A stretch of DNA of 43,778 nt from an uncultured Oscillospiraceae bacterium (GCA_900543215.1 UQQR01000014.1:1-43778), one strand, 5' to 3'; counted from the stretch's first letter, positions 1 through 8,051 are shown. A program made the numbers and translations. The notes: generated by a model from the letters alone, not told the origin.

Positions 1-121
1 TATGAGTTTTCTGCTTTGTAAGTACGATGGCTGCGGCTCTGCCTATATTCATTGCAAGCTCGCAGGTAAGCTCTGTTACGGCTATACCTCTGGCACCGTC
101 TGTTCCGAATAATCTTCCCAT
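1..121 (-). CDS. glmM: Phosphoglucosamine mutase, N-terminal part (runs off the left edge)
   Basis: Only the first 40 codons are in the window. The protein begins MGRLFGTDGARGIA and continues with ELTCELAMNIGRAAAIVL. This is the characteristic start of GlmM, the alpha-D-phosphohexomutase that converts glucosamine-6-phosphate to glucosamine-1-phosphate for UDP-GlcNAc and peptidoglycan synthesis. The catalytic serine loop lies beyond the edge. The ATG at 121 is preceded by an AAGGAG ribosome site. The gene starts 23 nt after the ruvB stop on the same strand, so it is probably the last visible member of the ruvCAB transcript. Confidence 0.9.
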   Translation of the reverse strand, partial: MGRLFGTDGARGIAVTELTCELAMNIGRAAAIVLTKQKTH

Positions 122-144
122 TTGTCAAAACTCCTTAAATTATA

Positions 145-1191
145 TTAAAATATTGATTGTTGTGTCGTGTTCTGTCCGGTTTGCGGTATACCGAGATGCT
201 CATACGCCTGCGGCGTAACACATCGGCCCCTTGCCGTCCTTGTCAAAAAGCCTATCTGCATAAGATACGGCTCGTAAACATCCTCTATCGTAACCGCTTC
301 CTCGCCGACCGCCGCCGCCAATGTATCAAGTCCGACAGGACCGCCCGAATAATTGGTTATAATAGTCGTAAGCATCTTTCGGTCAAAATCGTCAAGTCCC
401 AGCTCGTCAATTTCAAATCTCGCAAGCGCTGCCTGTGCTACCGCTTCCGTAATATCGCCGTCAAATTCGACCTGCGCAATATCGCGCACACGCTTTAAAA
501 GACGGTTTGCGATACGGGGCGTTCCCCTTGAACGGGAGGCTATTTCGAGCGCGCCGTCCCTTTCGATTTCTATACCTAATATTCCTGCGGAACGGGTGAT
601 GATCTGCGCCAATTCCTCGGGCGTGTAAAGCTCAAGCCGCAAAAGCACGCCGAAACGATCGCGAAGCGGCGCCGTAAGCTGACCCGAACGGGTGGTAGCC
701 CCCACAAGCGTAAAATGCGGCACATCAAGCCGTATCGACCTTGCCGCAGGACCCTTGCCGATTATAATATCAAGCGAAAAGTCCTCCATCGCGGGGTAAA
801 GTATTTCCTCAACATTACGCGGGAGTCTGTGTATCTCGTCGATAAACAGCACATCTCCCTCGTTAAGCGAAGTGAGTATTGCGACAAGGTCGCCCTGCTT
901 TTCTATCGCGGGACCGGAGGTAACCCTTAAATTAACCCCCATTTCCTTTGCGATTATTGCGGAAAGCGTGGTTTTGCCGAGTCCCGGAGGACCGTAAAGC
1001 AACACATGGTCAAGCGATTCGTGCCGTCCGAGCGCTGCTTTTATGTATATACTCAGGTTTTCCTTAGCCTTGCTTTGTCCCACATATTCGTTAAGAGTTT
1101 TAGGTCTTAAGGTAAGTTCCGCGTCGTCCTCCTTATAATCGTATTCGGGAGCGACGATACGGTTTTCAAAATCCATTTCCTGCTCTATCAA
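145..1191 (-). CDS. ruvB: Holliday junction branch-migration ATPase RuvB
   Basis: This 348-aa protein is the hexameric AAA+ motor that drives Holliday junction branch migration together with RuvA. Visible motifs are Walker A GPPGLGKTT (residues 67-75), Walker B DEIH (118-121), sensor 1 GATTR (about 164-168) and a C-terminal winged-helix part containing GLDTLAAAVGEE. The start is a TTG at 1191: an AAGGAGG site lies 9 nt upstream inside the end of ruvA. The in-frame ATG at 1176 has no good ribosome site. ruvA ends 3 nt upstream, so the two are translationally coupled. Confidence 0.96.
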   Translation of the reverse strand: MIEQEMDFENRIVAPEYDYKEDDAELTLRPKTLNEYVGQSKAKENLSIYIKAALGRHESLDHVLLYGPPGLGKTTLSAIIAKEMGVNLRVTSGPAIEKQGDLVAILTSLNEGDVLFIDEIHRLPRNVEEILYPAMEDFSLDIIIGKGPAARSIRLDVPHFTLVGATTRSGQLTAPLRDRFGVLLRLELYTPEELAQIITRSAGILGIEIERDGALEIASRSRGTPRIANRLLKRVRDIAQVEFDGDITEAVAQAALARFEIDELGLDDFDRKMLTTIITNYSGGPVGLDTLAAAVGEEAVTIEDVYEPYLMQIGFLTRTARGRCVTPQAYEHLGIPQTGQNTTQQSIF

Positions 1192-1194
1192 AAG

Positions 1195-1797
1195 CTATAT
1201 CCTCCTTGCAAGAAATTTAAGCGCCTGCTTAATAAGCTCCTCTGCCGAAAGCGAGGGGTCAAGCCTGCCCACCGCAAGGGACGCCTCGCTTTGCGAATAT
1301 CCGAGAGACACAAGCGCCGCCACCGCTTCGGAAGTATTGCTGTTTAAGGTTGCGTTTCCCACGGCTTTTACCTCTTCGTTGTTCGACCCCGGAACCGAGC
1401 CGACCTTATCCTTAAGTTCCAGCACGATTCTCTGCGCCAATTTTATGCCCACGCCCGACGCCGCGGTTAAAGCCTTTGCGTCTCCGCTTGCTATGTATAC
1501 CGCAAGCCTTGCGGAATCAAATTCCGAAAGTATCGCGATTCCGAGCTTCGGGCCGACGCCGTTTACCGAGGTTATAAGCTTGAACGCCTCAAGCTCGTCC
1601 GTATCAGAAAAGCCGTAGAGGTCGAGTGCGTCTTCCTTTACCGCCAAAAAGGTGTGAAGAAACGCCTCCTTACCCTTTTCGGGAAGCTTATATAGCGTGT
1701 TTTTTGTGACCGTACAGCGGAATCCCACTCCGCCGCATTCAATAATGACCGATGTGTTATCCGTATGTATCAGCTTTCCTCTTACAGAAGCAATCAT
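1195..1797 (-). CDS. ruvA: Holliday junction DNA helicase subunit RuvA
   Basis: This 200-aa protein is the tetrameric junction-recognition subunit that loads RuvB onto four-way junctions. The N-terminal OB fold reads MIASVRGKLIHTDNTSVIIECGGVGF. The double helix-hairpin-helix region reads LITSVNGVGPKLGIAILS and LTAASGVGIKLAQRIVLELKDK. The C-terminal UBA-like domain III (EAVAALVSLGYSQSEA) contacts RuvB. Length is normal for the family. Its ATG overlaps the ruvC stop in an ATGA, and GGAG lies 8 nt upstream. Confidence 0.96.
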   Translation of the reverse strand: MIASVRGKLIHTDNTSVIIECGGVGFRCTVTKNTLYKLPEKGKEAFLHTFLAVKEDALDLYGFSDTDELEAFKLITSVNGVGPKLGIAILSEFDSARLAVYIASGDAKALTAASGVGIKLAQRIVLELKDKVGSVPGSNNEEVKAVGNATLNSNTSEAVAALVSLGYSQSEASLAVGRLDPSLSAEELIKQALKFLARRI

Positions 1798-2300
1798 TTA
1801 CCCATCTCCGTATAAAGTTTTGAATATGAAGACCCCGAATAGTTTGCGTGGCAGACCGCAAGCGCCAGCGCGTCTGCGGTGTCGTCGGGTTTCGGAACAC
1901 GCTCAAGTCCCAAAAAACCCCTGACCATTTCCATAACCTGCCGTTTTTCCGCCCTGCCGTAGCCTGTTATTGCCTGCTTAACCTGAAGCGGAGTATATTC
2001 GGATATTTTAAGCCCGCCGTTATGTGCCGCAAGCAGTATGACGCCTCTCGCCTGAGCCACATCTATGGCGGTTGTGGAGTTGGTGTTAAAATAAAGCTTT
2101 TCTATCGACATTTCATCCGGACGGTATTTTGCGATTATCTCGTTCATATCGTTATAAATGTCGGAAAGGCGGCGTTCAAACGGTATTCCGGCAGGCGTTG
2201 TTATCGCACCGAAGCCGACTGCCGAAAAATGGTTTTTATTGTAATCGACAATTCCGTAGCCGACGATTGCATAGCCGGGGTCTATACCGAGAATTCTCAC
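1794..2300 (-). CDS. ruvC: Crossover junction endodeoxyribonuclease RuvC
   Basis: This is the Holliday junction resolvase, 168 aa. The RNase H-fold acidic residues are visible: D7 in RILGIDPG, E67 in SIEKLYF, and D140/D143 in KPDDTADALA. I chose the GTG at 2300. It gives the canonical N terminus and has GGAGG about 7 nt upstream; the in-frame ATG at 2321 would add seven residues that overlap this ribosome site. It is the first gene of ruvCAB, 41 bp below the -10 element of a strong promoter. Confidence 0.95.
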   Translation of the reverse strand: MRILGIDPGYAIVGYGIVDYNKNHFSAVGFGAITTPAGIPFERRLSDIYNDMNEIIAKYRPDEMSIEKLYFNTNSTTAIDVAQARGVILLAAHNGGLKISEYTPLQVKQAITGYGRAEKRQVMEMVRGFLGLERVPKPDDTADALALAVCHANYSGSSYSKLYTEMGK

Positions 2301-2340
2301 CCTAACTCCTCCAAGGCGCACTTATAGATTATAATGTACG

Positions 2341-2369
2341 ATTATACCATATAATTTCGAATACATCAA
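2341..2369 (-). promoter_or_regulatory. Sigma-A promoter of ruvCAB
   Basis: On the minus strand, TTGATG (2369-2364), a 17-bp spacer and TATAAT (2346-2341) with an extended -10 TG one base before it. It lies directly upstream of the ruvC GTG. Confidence 0.8.
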
Positions 2370-2424
2370 TATTTTATTTTGAAATACACAGCTTTCGGCT
2401 TCCGTGCGCCTGTTGCGTTTTAAC

Positions 2425-2453
2425 TTGATTTATATAATATTCAGTGGTATTAT
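2425..2453 (+). promoter_or_regulatory. Sigma-A promoter of the gtrA-like gene
   Basis: TTGATT (2425-2430), a 17-bp spacer and TATTAT (2448-2453), preceded by an extended -10 TG. It is divergent from the ruvC promoter and predicts a 5' leader of about 100 nt. I see no structured element in that leader. Confidence 0.7.
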
Positions 2454-2563
2454 AAATTTGTTGTATCCTGCTTATTACCGCCGAAATTACAGGCACTTAT
2501 ATCTGCCGTATTTATATTCAGGAAAAAAACAGACCGATTTATATTGAAAAGGAATGTGTATCT

Positions 2564-3010
2564 ATGAAGTTAACGGACAGTAACGCCGTAAAAATTTTAC
2601 TAAAATATAAAGAGGCAATATCCTATCTGTTTTTCGGTGCGGTAACCACTGCCGTAAACTGGATAGTTTATATTATCTGCGTTAAGCTGTTTCACATTAA
2701 TATGACGCTCGCAAATGCTGTTGCTTGGGTTCTCGCGGTAGCAACGGCTTATATAACAAACAAGCTTTTCGTTTTTGAAAGCAAAACGCACGCCGTCGGT
2801 GAAATAGTAAGGGAGGCCGTTTTATTTTTAGGAGCGCGTGCGGCAACCGGAATTATTGAAATCATTTTTCCTGCTCTTCTTTTCAGGCTCGGTATCAAAT
2901 TCACCGCGTTCGGAATACAGGGCTTCGGCGCAAAGGCCACAGTAACCGTTGCCGTAATAATTCTAAACTATGTTTTAAGCAAGCTCTGGATATTTAAGCA
3001 ACGGCAATAA
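2564..3010 (+). CDS. GtrA-family small membrane protein
   Basis: This 148-aa protein has four predicted membrane segments (about residues 18-38, 45-66, 83-103 and 117-140). It carries GtrA family signatures: YLFFGAVTTAVNWIVY near the start, NAVAWVLAVATAYITNKLFVF in the middle and a basic ending VLSKLWIFKQ. GtrA-like proteins are proposed flippases or accessories for undecaprenyl-phosphate-linked sugars in cell-surface glycosylation. No glycosyltransferase partner is adjacent, so its substrate is unknown. AAAGGAA precedes the ATG. It appears monocistronic. I see no clear terminator after it. Confidence 0.85.
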   Translation: MKLTDSNAVKILLKYKEAISYLFFGAVTTAVNWIVYIICVKLFHINMTLANAVAWVLAVATAYITNKLFVFESKTHAVGEIVREAVLFLGARAATGIIEIIFPALLFRLGIKFTAFGIQGFGAKATVTVAVIILNYVLSKLWIFKQRQ

Positions 3011-3102
3011 TAAAAGCTTACTCACTTTAAAGGTCTCGTCAGCCGCTCTGTTTTCAGCATTTTTTTATTAAAAATTTTTCAAGATCGAATAGTGAGAATA
3101 AG

Positions 3103-3126
3103 CGAGGAAAAACGAGGAAAAACGAG
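3103..3126. repeat. Short 10-bp tandem repeat
   Basis: The unit CGAGGAAAAA occurs twice head to tail (3103-3112, 3113-3122), followed by CGAG. It lies in the AT-rich 3011-3190 stretch between gtrA and the pot promoter, which otherwise holds nothing I recognise. Confidence 0.6.
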
Positions 3127-3194
3127 CATTTAAGAGTTTTTTTAAACACAATATATTTTTTGTCAGAAAAATGTAGATTTTTCGCAAATTTAAC

Positions 3195-3223
3195 TTGACA
3201 TTTTAATGTTTTAATAGTATAGT
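3195..3223 (+). promoter_or_regulatory. Sigma-A promoter of the pot operon
   Basis: Consensus TTGACA (3195-3200), a 17-bp spacer and TATAGT (3218-3223). The predicted transcription start near 3230 leaves a leader of about 200 nt before potA. Confidence 0.85.
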
Positions 3224-3229
3224 CAATAT

Positions 3230-3431
3230 TTAGTTAGACATTGAACAAAATATGTTTAAGCATCTGTGTAGAGAGCAGTTTCAGATTTTATGCCGTAGTT
3301 TCGGGTCAGAGGACCTTTGAAAACTATGAAAAACCCTTTGTTCAGGGCATATTACGAAGAGCCTGCGGGTATCGCACGGGGAAAATTATTCTTGTGTCGG
3401 CACTTGAGTGTTGAACAAAGGGGGATGCTTT
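3230..3431 (+). promoter_or_regulatory. Structured potA leader with mutually exclusive pairings (candidate riboswitch-like element)
   Basis: CCCTTTGTTCA (3334-3344) is perfectly complementary to TGAACAAAGGG (3412-3422), which contains the potA ribosome site. Pairing would hide the SD. A second copy of TGAACAAA sits at 3242-3249, about the first dozen nucleotides of the predicted transcript, and could capture 3337-3344 instead and free the SD. Between them is a hairpin: TAGTTT (3296-3301) pairs with AAACTA (3321-3326), with an inner GGTC/GACC stem. There is no U-tract, so control of translation is more likely than termination. I do not recognise a known riboswitch class. Confidence 0.5.
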
Positions 3432-4550
3432 ATGGAAAAAAACAATATTGTAGAGCTCAAAAATGTATCTGTCGCGTTTGACGGCGAGCAGGTTTTGGAC
3501 GGTCTCGACCTTGAAATAAGGGATAAGGAGTTTATAACTCTGCTCGGTCCCTCGGGTTGCGGAAAGACCACCACCCTGCGGCTTATCGCCGGATTTTTGG
3601 AACCGGACAGCGGCGACATTTCATTTGAGGGTGAAAAAATCAATGGTGTTCCTGCGTACAAACGGCAGGTAAACACCATTTTTCAGCGTTATGCGCTGTT
3701 TCCGCACCTTAATGTGTACGAAAACATCGCTTTCGGTCTGCGTGTTAAAAAACGCCCCGAGAAAGAGGTAAAGGAAAAAGTTGCCGAAATGCTAAAGCTC
3801 GTTAATTTAAGCGGCTTTGAAAAAAGGCATGTCGATACCCTTTCGGGCGGTCAGCAGCAGCGTGTTGCCATAGCAAGAGCGATAGCCAACCACCCGAAGG
3901 TTTTATTGCTTGACGAACCGCTGGCGGCGCTTGACCTTAAGCTTCGCAAGGATATGCAGAAGGAGCTTAAAAAAATTCAGCGCCAGCTCGGCATTACATT
4001 TGTTTTTGTAACGCACGATCAGGAAGAGGCGCTTACTATGTCAGACCGTGTTGTAGTAATGGACGGCGGCAAAATTCAACAGGTAGGCACTCCGCAAGAT
4101 ATTTATAACGAGCCTGAAAACGCCTTTGTTGCCGATTTTATCGGCGAGTCCAATATTGTTGACGGCGTTATGCTCCGTGACTATTATGTTGAATTTTCGG
4201 GCGCTCGGTTCACCTGCCTTGATAAAGGCTTTGCGGAAAACGAGGCGGTCGATGTTGTTGTCCGCCCCGAGGATGTTGACATAGTATCTCCCGAAAAGGG
4301 TATGCTTACGGGCATTGTTACCTCCGTTGCGTTTTTGGGCGTTCATTACGAAATTATCGTGGATATAGGCGGCTTTAAATGGATGATACAGACCACGGAC
4401 GAGCATTTTGTGGGCGATAAAGTAGGCCTTTACATTGAGCCTGACGCCATTCATATAATGAAAAAATCACAGTATTCGGGTCTGTACGGTGATTACTCCT
4501 CTTACAGCGAGGAAATGGACCACCTCTCCGACGCGGGCGAGGAGGAATAG
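3432..4550 (+). CDS. potA: Spermidine/putrescine ABC transporter ATPase PotA
   Basis: This 372-aa protein is the ATP-hydrolysing subunit of a polyamine importer. Walker A GPSGCGKTT is at 39-47, the ABC signature LSGGQQQR at 137-144 and Walker B LLLDEP at 158-163. A C-terminal TOBE-type domain (about 235-350) is typical of the PotA/CysA group. The start is the ATG at 3432, with GGGGG 7 nt upstream; an upstream in-frame GTG at 3408 lies inside the leader structure. It is the first of four genes; potB starts 3 nt after its stop. Confidence 0.93.
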   Translation: MEKNNIVELKNVSVAFDGEQVLDGLDLEIRDKEFITLLGPSGCGKTTTLRLIAGFLEPDSGDISFEGEKINGVPAYKRQVNTIFQRYALFPHLNVYENIAFGLRVKKRPEKEVKEKVAEMLKLVNLSGFEKRHVDTLSGGQQQRVAIARAIANHPKVLLLDEPLAALDLKLRKDMQKELKKIQRQLGITFVFVTHDQEEALTMSDRVVVMDGGKIQQVGTPQDIYNEPENAFVADFIGESNIVDGVMLRDYYVEFSGARFTCLDKGFAENEAVDVVVRPEDVDIVSPEKGMLTGIVTSVAFLGVHYEIIVDIGGFKWMIQTTDEHFVGDKVGLYIEPDAIHIMKKSQYSGLYGDYSSYSEEMDHLSDAGEEE

Positions 4551-4553
4551 ACT

Positions 4554-5387
4554 ATGAACAAAAAGGCTTTCGGCAATAAGCTGGTGGCTTCGCCGTATAT
4601 CGTGTGGTCGGCAGTGTTTATAGTGGTGCCGCTGCTTATAATGTTTTATTTTGCTCTTACGGACAGTAACGGTGTATTCACCCTTTCCAATATCACGGCA
4701 ATCGGGCAGTATAAAAAGGCTTTCGGCATATCGATTTTGTATGCGGCGGTATCGACCCTTATAACGCTGCTGCTTGCCTACCCTATGGCGTATTTTATGA
4801 CCAAGCTTAAAATATCGTCACAGCGTATGCTTTTTATAATAGTTATGATTCCTATGTGGATGAACTTTCTTATCCGCACCTATTCGTGGATAACAATACT
4901 TTCGAATACGGGACTGATAAACACATTTTTAAAGAGCATAGGACTTATCGATAAACCGATAAAGCTGCTCCTTACACCGGGTGCTGTTATACTGGGAATG
5001 GTGTACGATTTTATTCCGTATATGATACTGCCTATTTACTCGGTTATGTCAAAGCTTGATAAATCACTGCTTGAAGCGGCTGAGGATTTGGGTTCAAACT
5101 CATTTTCCAAATTCAAAAGGGTGATATTCCCCCTTACAAAGCCCGGCGTTATTTCGGGTATTACAATGGTATTCGTGCCGTCCGTCAGCACCTTCTACAT
5201 TTCGCAGAAGTTAGGCGGAACCAAAACAATGCTTATAGGCGATACCATTGAATACTTCTTTAATTTGGGACCCGAGCATTACAATATTGCGTCGGCAATC
5301 TCGCTTGTGCTTATGGTAATGATTTTGATTTGTCTTTTCATTATGAACCGATTTTCGGAAAGCGACGACGGAGGTGTGTTGATGTGA
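4554..5387 (+). CDS. potB: Polyamine ABC transporter permease PotB
   Basis: This 277-aa protein has six predicted membrane helices of the binding-protein-dependent permease fold. The cytoplasmic EAA loop reads LEAAEDLGSNSFSKFKRVIFPLTKPG and docks on PotA. The N terminus (SPYIVWSAVFIVVPLLIMFYFALTD) is typical of PotB. A GAGGAGG site precedes the ATG. It pairs with PotC to form the translocation channel. Its stop overlaps the potC start. Confidence 0.92.
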   Translation: MNKKAFGNKLVASPYIVWSAVFIVVPLLIMFYFALTDSNGVFTLSNITAIGQYKKAFGISILYAAVSTLITLLLAYPMAYFMTKLKISSQRMLFIIVMIPMWMNFLIRTYSWITILSNTGLINTFLKSIGLIDKPIKLLLTPGAVILGMVYDFIPYMILPIYSVMSKLDKSLLEAAEDLGSNSFSKFKRVIFPLTKPGVISGITMVFVPSVSTFYISQKLGGTKTMLIGDTIEYFFNLGPEHYNIASAISLVLMVMILICLFIMNRFSESDDGGVLM

Positions 5388-6193
5388 AGATACTCTCCCG
5401 AATTTATGTTGCGCTTATAATATTTTTCCTGTACGCACCCGTTGCCGTTATGATTATATTTTCCTTTAACGGCTCAAGCAGTGTTTGGGTAATGAACGGC
5501 TTTTCGACAAGGTGGTACACAGGTCTCGCGTCTGATACCGCTATGATGACGGCGTTACAGCACACGGTTATAATCGCTGTTTTGTCCGCGGCAATATCAA
5601 CCGTGCTCGGCACCGCCGCCGCGGTGGGCATAAACGCGATACGGCGCAAGGCGGCTAAAAAAATCGTTATGTCCGTAACGCAGATACCTATGATGAATGC
5701 TGATATAGTAACGGGCATTTCGTTAATGCTTTTGTTTATATTCATCGGCAGAATTTTGGGACTTAACGAGTCTCTCGGCTTTTTAACGGTGCTTGTAGCT
5801 CATATAACCTTTAACCTGCCTTATGTTATACTTTCGGTAATTCCGAAGTTAAAGCAGACCGACCCCAACCTGCCCGAAGCGGCAATGGACCTCGGCTGTA
5901 CGCCCGTAAAGGCATTTTTTAAGGTTATGCTGCCGTCAATATCAACGGGAATTGTAACCGGCTTTATAATGGCGTTTACACTGTCGCTTGACGATTTTGT
6001 AATAAGCTATTTCACCTGCGGTCATTATCAGACCCTGCCGATAGTAATTTATACTATGACTAAAAAGACGGTAAAGCCGGACGCCTATGCGCTTTCGACG
6101 CTTATATTCATAACCGTGTTTGTTTTGCTGATACTTTATAATGTACTTCAGTCTAAAAATGAGAAAAAAGCTTTAAAAACAGAAAGGATTTAG
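5384..6193 (+). CDS. potC: Polyamine ABC transporter permease PotC
   Basis: This 269-aa protein is the second permease, again with six helices and an EAA loop (LPEAAMDLGCTPVKAFFKVMLPSISTG). The start is the GTG at 5384, overlapping the potB stop as GTGA, with GGAGG 9 nt upstream. The open frame extends upstream into potB but those residues are an out-of-frame shadow. The SLDDFVISYF segment near the end is characteristic of PotC. Confidence 0.92.
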   Translation: MKILSRIYVALIIFFLYAPVAVMIIFSFNGSSSVWVMNGFSTRWYTGLASDTAMMTALQHTVIIAVLSAAISTVLGTAAAVGINAIRRKAAKKIVMSVTQIPMMNADIVTGISLMLLFIFIGRILGLNESLGFLTVLVAHITFNLPYVILSVIPKLKQTDPNLPEAAMDLGCTPVKAFFKVMLPSISTGIVTGFIMAFTLSLDDFVISYFTCGHYQTLPIVIYTMTKKTVKPDAYALSTLIFITVFVLLILYNVLQSKNEKKALKTERI

Positions 6194-6197
6194 ATAA

Positions 6198-7304
6198 ATG
6201 AAAAAAACTCTCGCTTTAATAACAACGCTTGTAATAACACTCACCGTTTCCCTTACAGGTTGCGGATATAAGTATAAGGAGCTTGACCTGCGCGCAAAGT
6301 TCGACGAAAGTCTCAAAGGCACCACCCTTACGGTTTATAACTGGGGCGAATATATTTCGGACGGAGCGGACGGCTCTATGGATGTTAATAAGGAATTCGA
6401 AAAGCTTACGGGCATTAAGGTTAAATACTTAAACTATGTAAGCAACGAAACCATGTATTCACAGCTTAAAAGCGGCGGAGTAAGCTACGATGTGATAATT
6501 CCGTCCGATTATATGATAGAACGCCTTATTAAAGAGGATATGCTCCAAAAAATCGATATGTCCGCAATATCAAACTATGACCTTATAGACGAAAAGTATA
6601 AGGGTCTGTTCTTTGACGAAAAGGAAGAATACAGCGTACCCTACAATGTGGGTATGGTCGGAATAGTATATAACGAGGAGCTTACCGGAAAGGATATTGA
6701 ACATTCCTGGAAGGTGCTGTGGGACGAAAAATACAAGGATATGGCGCTTAACTTTGATAACTCCCGCGACGCGTTTATGACCGCACAGATGATTTTGGGT
6801 CAGGATGTAAATACCGAAAACAAAGCTGACTGGGACGCCGCCGCCGACCTTTTAAAGCAGGGTAAGAAAAATCTTCAGGACTATGTAATGGATCAGGTAT
6901 TCAGTAAAATGGAGACGGGCGAAGCGTCCGTTGCGCCCTACTACGCGGGCGACTGCCTTACTATGATAGACGCCAACGAAAGTCTTAAATTTTTCTACCC
7001 CGAAGAAGGCACGAATATTTTTGTAGACTCCGTTTGTATACCGAAAAACGCCAAAAATGTAAAAGCGGCGCTTATGTATATCAACTTCCTTTTAGAGCCG
7101 GATGTTGCCGTTGCAAACGCCGAGTATTTAGGCTATGCTTCTCCCAACACTGCGGTTGTGAACAATAAGGATTATTGCTATTATCAGAATAAGATACTCT
7201 ACCCCGACGAGGCGGATATGCCCAAGGTACAGTATTATCACGATATTAACAGCGATATAAGAACCTATTTTGAAAATCTTTGGAGTACGGTTAAGCTGTA
7301 CTGA
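6198..7304 (+). CDS. potD: Polyamine ABC transporter substrate-binding lipoprotein PotD
   Basis: This 368-aa protein is the extracellular receptor. A lipoprotein signal peptide with lipobox LTGC puts the lipidated cysteine at residue 22. The mature part is a PotD/PotF-type periplasmic-binding fold starting LTVYNWGEYISDG, with VSNETMYSQLKSGGVSYDVIIPSDYMI and the lobe motif YNVGMVGIVYN. The tryptophan and acidic residues of that first motif form the polyamine cage in known PotD structures. AAAGGA precedes the ATG. It ends the operon at a strong terminator. Confidence 0.93.
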   Translation: MKKTLALITTLVITLTVSLTGCGYKYKELDLRAKFDESLKGTTLTVYNWGEYISDGADGSMDVNKEFEKLTGIKVKYLNYVSNETMYSQLKSGGVSYDVIIPSDYMIERLIKEDMLQKIDMSAISNYDLIDEKYKGLFFDEKEEYSVPYNVGMVGIVYNEELTGKDIEHSWKVLWDEKYKDMALNFDNSRDAFMTAQMILGQDVNTENKADWDAAADLLKQGKKNLQDYVMDQVFSKMETGEASVAPYYAGDCLTMIDANESLKFFYPEEGTNIFVDSVCIPKNAKNVKAALMYINFLLEPDVAVANAEYLGYASPNTAVVNNKDYCYYQNKILYPDEADMPKVQYYHDINSDIRTYFENLWSTVKLY

Positions 7305-7310
7305 TATGAA

Positions 7311-7353
7311 AAAATAGTACCGTAAAAGCCTTTGCTTTTACGGTACTATTTTT
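7311..7353. terminator. Bidirectional rho-independent terminator after potD
   Basis: A perfect 17-bp stem (7313-7329 with 7334-7350), CTTT loop, T-run on one side and A-run on the other. It serves potD on the plus strand and the minus-strand gene ending at 7352, whose stop codon lies in its T-run. Confidence 0.92.
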
Positions 7354-7651
7354 ATTTGCCCTTTATGCGCTCGGTCACTTCCCTTGTAAGCTTTACGCCG
7401 GCTATAAAGCCCGTTTCAAAATAAATATTTATTAGAGCGGTATCGTGCCTTGCAAGGGCATTTTCAAAGCTTGTCATTTTCTTAATATCGTCGGTAAGAC
7501 CGCTTACAACCGAATAGATTTCCCGACTGCTTTTTTCTATAAGCCTGTCGTAGCTTTCTTCTTCCCTCTCCTTTAAAATACTGTCCCCCGAAATCAAAAA
7601 TTCGCTCAGCGTTTCAAGCCTGCACCTCTTGATTATATCCGAAAAACCCAT
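7352..7651 (-). CDS. Small uncharacterised protein, DUF6809-like
   Basis: This 99-aa, largely helical, highly charged protein has no signal or membrane segment. Its second half (FENALARHDTALINIYFETGFIAGVKLTREV) resembles the F-x2-GF-x2-G-x-L-x2-E ending of the small DUF6809-type proteins common in Clostridia; that assignment is tentative and the function is unknown. A GGAG lies 8 nt before the ATG. It has its own good promoter and is divergent from the duplicated HTH genes across a perfect palindrome, so co-regulation with them is likely. Confidence 0.6.
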   Translation of the reverse strand: MGFSDIIKRCRLETLSEFLISGDSILKEREEESYDRLIEKSSREIYSVVSGLTDDIKKMTSFENALARHDTALINIYFETGFIAGVKLTREVTERIKGK

Positions 7652-7718
7652 AACCTCACTCCGTTCATAAATTTTTTACAATTAGCTTTTAAAGAAATTA
7701 AATTCATCCTTTAAATAA

Positions 7719-7747
7719 ATTATAAGCTTAAATCCGAATTTTATCAA
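7719..7747 (-). promoter_or_regulatory. Sigma-A promoter of the DUF6809-like gene
   Basis: On the minus strand, TTGATA (7747-7742), a 17-bp spacer and TATAAT (7724-7719). Its -35 is 3 bp from the palindrome at 7751-7774. Confidence 0.75.
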
Positions 7748-7750
7748 GTT

Positions 7751-7774
7751 TAAATTCGCTGATAAGCGAATTTA
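7751..7774. promoter_or_regulatory. Perfect palindrome between divergent promoters (candidate operator)
   Basis: TAAATTCGCT (7751-7760), GATA, then its exact reverse complement AGCGAATTTA (7765-7774). It sits between the -35 of the minus promoter (7742-7747) and the -35 of the plus promoter (7788-7793). A dimeric HTH regulator bound here could control both promoters. The half-site core AAATTCG recurs at 8056-8062. Confidence 0.65.
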
Positions 7775-7787
7775 ATTCTAAAATTAT

Positions 7788-7816
7788 TTGATTTAGTTTG
7801 TATTTAAGCGTATAAT
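7788..7816 (+). promoter_or_regulatory. Sigma-A promoter of the first small HTH gene
   Basis: TTGATT (7788-7793), a 17-bp spacer and TATAAT (7811-7816). It predicts a leader of only about 15 nt, just enough for the GGAG ribosome site. Confidence 0.75.
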
Positions 7817-7838
7817 TTTCAAAGAATGGAGTGATGAT

Positions 7839-8051
7839 ATGACCGCCGCAATGAAAATAAAAATAATGTTGATAACGCGCAAAATGACAGCGGCTCAGCT
7901 TGCCGCCGCATTACATATAGCGCCCTCTACCTTAAGCGGGAAATTGTCAAGAGATAACTTTTCAGAAAAAGACCTTAAAGAAATTTCAGATATTTTGGAT
8001 TTTGACTATGATATAGTTTTTACTGACAGGAGAACGGGTAATAAAATATAG
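7839..8051 (+). CDS. Small XRE/Cro-like HTH DNA-binding protein, copy 1
   Basis: This 70-aa protein is almost entirely a helix-turn-helix domain: MTAAQLAAALHIAPSTLSGKL (about residues 16-36) fits the XRE pattern. The second half (SEKDLKEISDILDFDYDIVFTDRRTGNKI) is also found in copy 2. GGAG lies 7 nt before the ATG. The product is 47/70 identical to the next gene and both share the upstream string GAATGGAGT, so this is a recent tandem duplication. It is a plausible ligand for the adjacent palindrome (inference). Confidence 0.78.
   Translation: MTAAMKIKIMLITRKMTAAQLAAALHIAPSTLSGKLSRDNFSEKDLKEISDILDFDYDIVFTDRRTGNKI

Noticed and set aside
145..930. Plus-strand open frames opposite ruvB
   Set aside because: They are shadows of the ruvB codons, without ribosome sites, and ruvB motifs on the minus strand are complete.
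3261..3290. AGAGAGCAG in the pot leader resembles a T-box stem I segment
   Set aside because: No T-box core (GGGTGG-type sequence), no specifier loop and no terminator follow it; compare the complete T-boxes at 19890-20155 and 24717-24990.
3326..3481. A 51-codon open frame starting in the pot leader and overlapping potA out of frame
   Set aside because: No ribosome site at a proper distance, no recognisable composition, and it is fully explained by the leader structure and the potA start region.
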